Of a stretch of 49,645 nucleotides of DNA, positions 48,783-49,645 are shown one piece after another. Position 1 is the first letter of the stretch. Each line of letters starts with the position of its first letter. This DNA comes from Anaerolineae bacterium (lineage in GTDB: Bacteria; Chloroflexota; Anaerolineae; Promineifilales; Promineifilaceae), in contig SLGK01000289.1 in the NCBI GenBank assembly GCA_007123775.1, forward strand, positions 1 through 49,645. Direction: 5' to 3'. The translations under genes were made by a program, and so were the position numbers. The notes under the pieces are model-generated. The model worked only from the letters and a program-made list of their open reading frames with translations. It ran no database searches and was not told where the DNA came from.

Positions 48783-49645
48783 ATGTTTTCACAGAGGCGG
48801 CATAAGAGTTGCTTCATAGGTCCAATGCTAGGACTGCTGATAATTTGGGCAACTTTGGCAGGATGTACACAAAAAATATCTGTTCCTGATACCGAGATAA
48901 CTGCTTACCCATCTCCCACCATAACAACAACCGCAATCGTCTCCTCGCTGCCAACAACAACACCGTCTGAAACACCACCCCAACCCGAAGCAGTTCTGCC
49001 AACTTTAACGCCTGAACCTACCGCAACTCCTGTGTTGTTTAGCCTTCCTGGTTGGATAACTGAGCCATCCGCGAACATCCTGCTTTTGGGCACGATCCCA
49101 ACTCAAACAATTAGTTTTTTGAATGTTGATAATCGACAGCGCTATGATGCTCCCATGCAGTTGGGTTTGTATAGTCCAAAATGGCAATGGCAAGAAGATG
49201 GCTATTGGTTGCTCTCTCAACAACCAAACCGAAGCATAAATGGGATCGATATTGAAACAGGAGACATTGTTAGGATGTCAGACACCCTACGGGATGTTAT
49301 ATCGCCAGATGGGCGTTATGCTGCTCGCATTCTGACACACGCAGATAGGGAAGAGTTGGTGACTATTATAGATCGAGAGACAGGCATAGAGAACGAGTTG
49401 GTTAATCCTTTTCTTCACCTCCAATCTCGAGATGAGATCTTTGTTGAGTCAGTATGGGCAGTATATTGGTCACCGGATGGCGCCTATTTGTCTGTTTTGT
49501 ATGATAAACATTACTACAGCGATAACTATGACAGGAATTTAGCTATTTACACACCTGCCGGTGAAATAGTTCGGCAGTACGTTGGCTTGGATACGTCATG
49601 GGGTAATCCCTGGTCCCCTGTTGCACCTTACAGGATTTTATTCAC
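48783..49645 (+). CDS. Lipoprotein with Thr/Pro linker and beta-propeller-like domain (3' end outside window)
   Basis: An open frame from ATG 48759 (overlapping the sulfurtransferase stop), ATG 48783 or ATG 48825 to the end of the window without a stop. From 48783 the protein starts with a basic N-region (SQRRHK), a hydrophobic run and the lipobox TLAGC, then a 65-residue Thr/Pro/Ser linker, and later WSPDGAYLSV and ISPDGRYAARI, typical of WD40/TolB-type blades. It is visibly richer in A+T than the rest of the window and has no ACGGCCGT site. It is probably an exported binding or sensor protein; the family is not certain. Confidence 0.7.
   Translation, partial: MFSQRRHKSCFIGPMLGLLIIWATLAGCTQKISVPDTEITAYPSPTITTTAIVSSLPTTTPSETPPQPEAVLPTLTPEPTATPVLFSLPGWITEPSANILLLGTIPTQTISFLNVDNRQRYDAPMQLGLYSPKWQWQEDGYWLLSQQPNRSINGIDIETGDIVRMSDTLRDVISPDGRYAARILTHADREELVTIIDRETGIENELVNPFLHLQSRDEIFVESVWAVYWSPDGAYLSVLYDKHYYSDNYDRNLAIYTPAGEIVRQYVGLDTSWGNPWSPVAPYRILF

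Overview
The window comes from a moderately GC-rich bacterium that looks like a member of the Chloroflexota (Anaerolineae/Ardenticatenia-like). The grounds are gene content and style: DUF4012, DUF2723 and DUF3048 proteins, Thr/Pro-rich surface tails, a bactofilin fused to a coiled coil, and DUF4388 next to an MglA-like GTPase. This is an inference from protein families; there is no rRNA or other marker here to prove it. No phage, insertion sequence, CRISPR array, tRNA or rRNA was seen.

Layout. 1-8125 (+): tail of an MFS transporter, a DEAD-box helicase, and an envelope-polysaccharide set (a glycosyltransferase fused to a phosphoglycosyl transferase, a DUF2723 membrane protein, a DUF4012 protein, a Thr/Pro stalk protein). 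8216-14454 (+): signalling set with DUF4388 protein, small GTPase, two paralogous alpha/beta hydrolases (the second lacks its nucleophile), a beta-helix protein and two response regulators. 14483-16579 (+): DUF3048 lipoprotein and an epoxide-hydrolase-like enzyme. 16619-21185 (-): type IIA topoisomerase pair. 21514-24399 (+): membrane protein and an SLC13-type transporter with RCK_C domains. 24473-31645 (-): cydA-cydB-cydD-cydC followed by a microbial rhodopsin with the NDQ sodium-pump motif. 32075-33255 (-): a DoxX-like membrane protein preceded by a 31-residue membrane peptide. 33600-39904 (+): NAD-dependent molybdenum formate dehydrogenase (fdsG, fdsB, fdsA) with a formate channel and a lone Lrp-type effector domain between fdsB and fdsA. 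39996-45365 (-): bactofilin/coiled-coil protein, mtnP, a SEDS (FtsW/RodA) protein and a class B PBP homologue without its catalytic serine. 45549-49645 (+): PKD/CAP secreted protein, a sulfurtransferase and the start of a lipoprotein.

How it fits together. From about 22.6 to 39.9 kb the genes form an energy-conversion region: formate uptake and oxidation to NADH, a high-affinity bd-type quinol oxidase with its CydDC maturation exporter, and a light-driven ion pump predicted to export Na+. The NDQ rhodopsin is the most striking gene.

Two genome-scale signals run beneath the genes. The palindrome ACGGCCGT, usually as AACGGCCGTT, occurs roughly 65 times by eye against about one expected, like cyanobacterial HIP1. 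Many junctions, and some coding regions, carry degenerate heptamer tandem repeats often arranged as inverted arms, like cyanobacterial STRR repeats. They sit at every cyd junction, supply stop or start codons to several genes, and are translated in frame in at least two membrane proteins.
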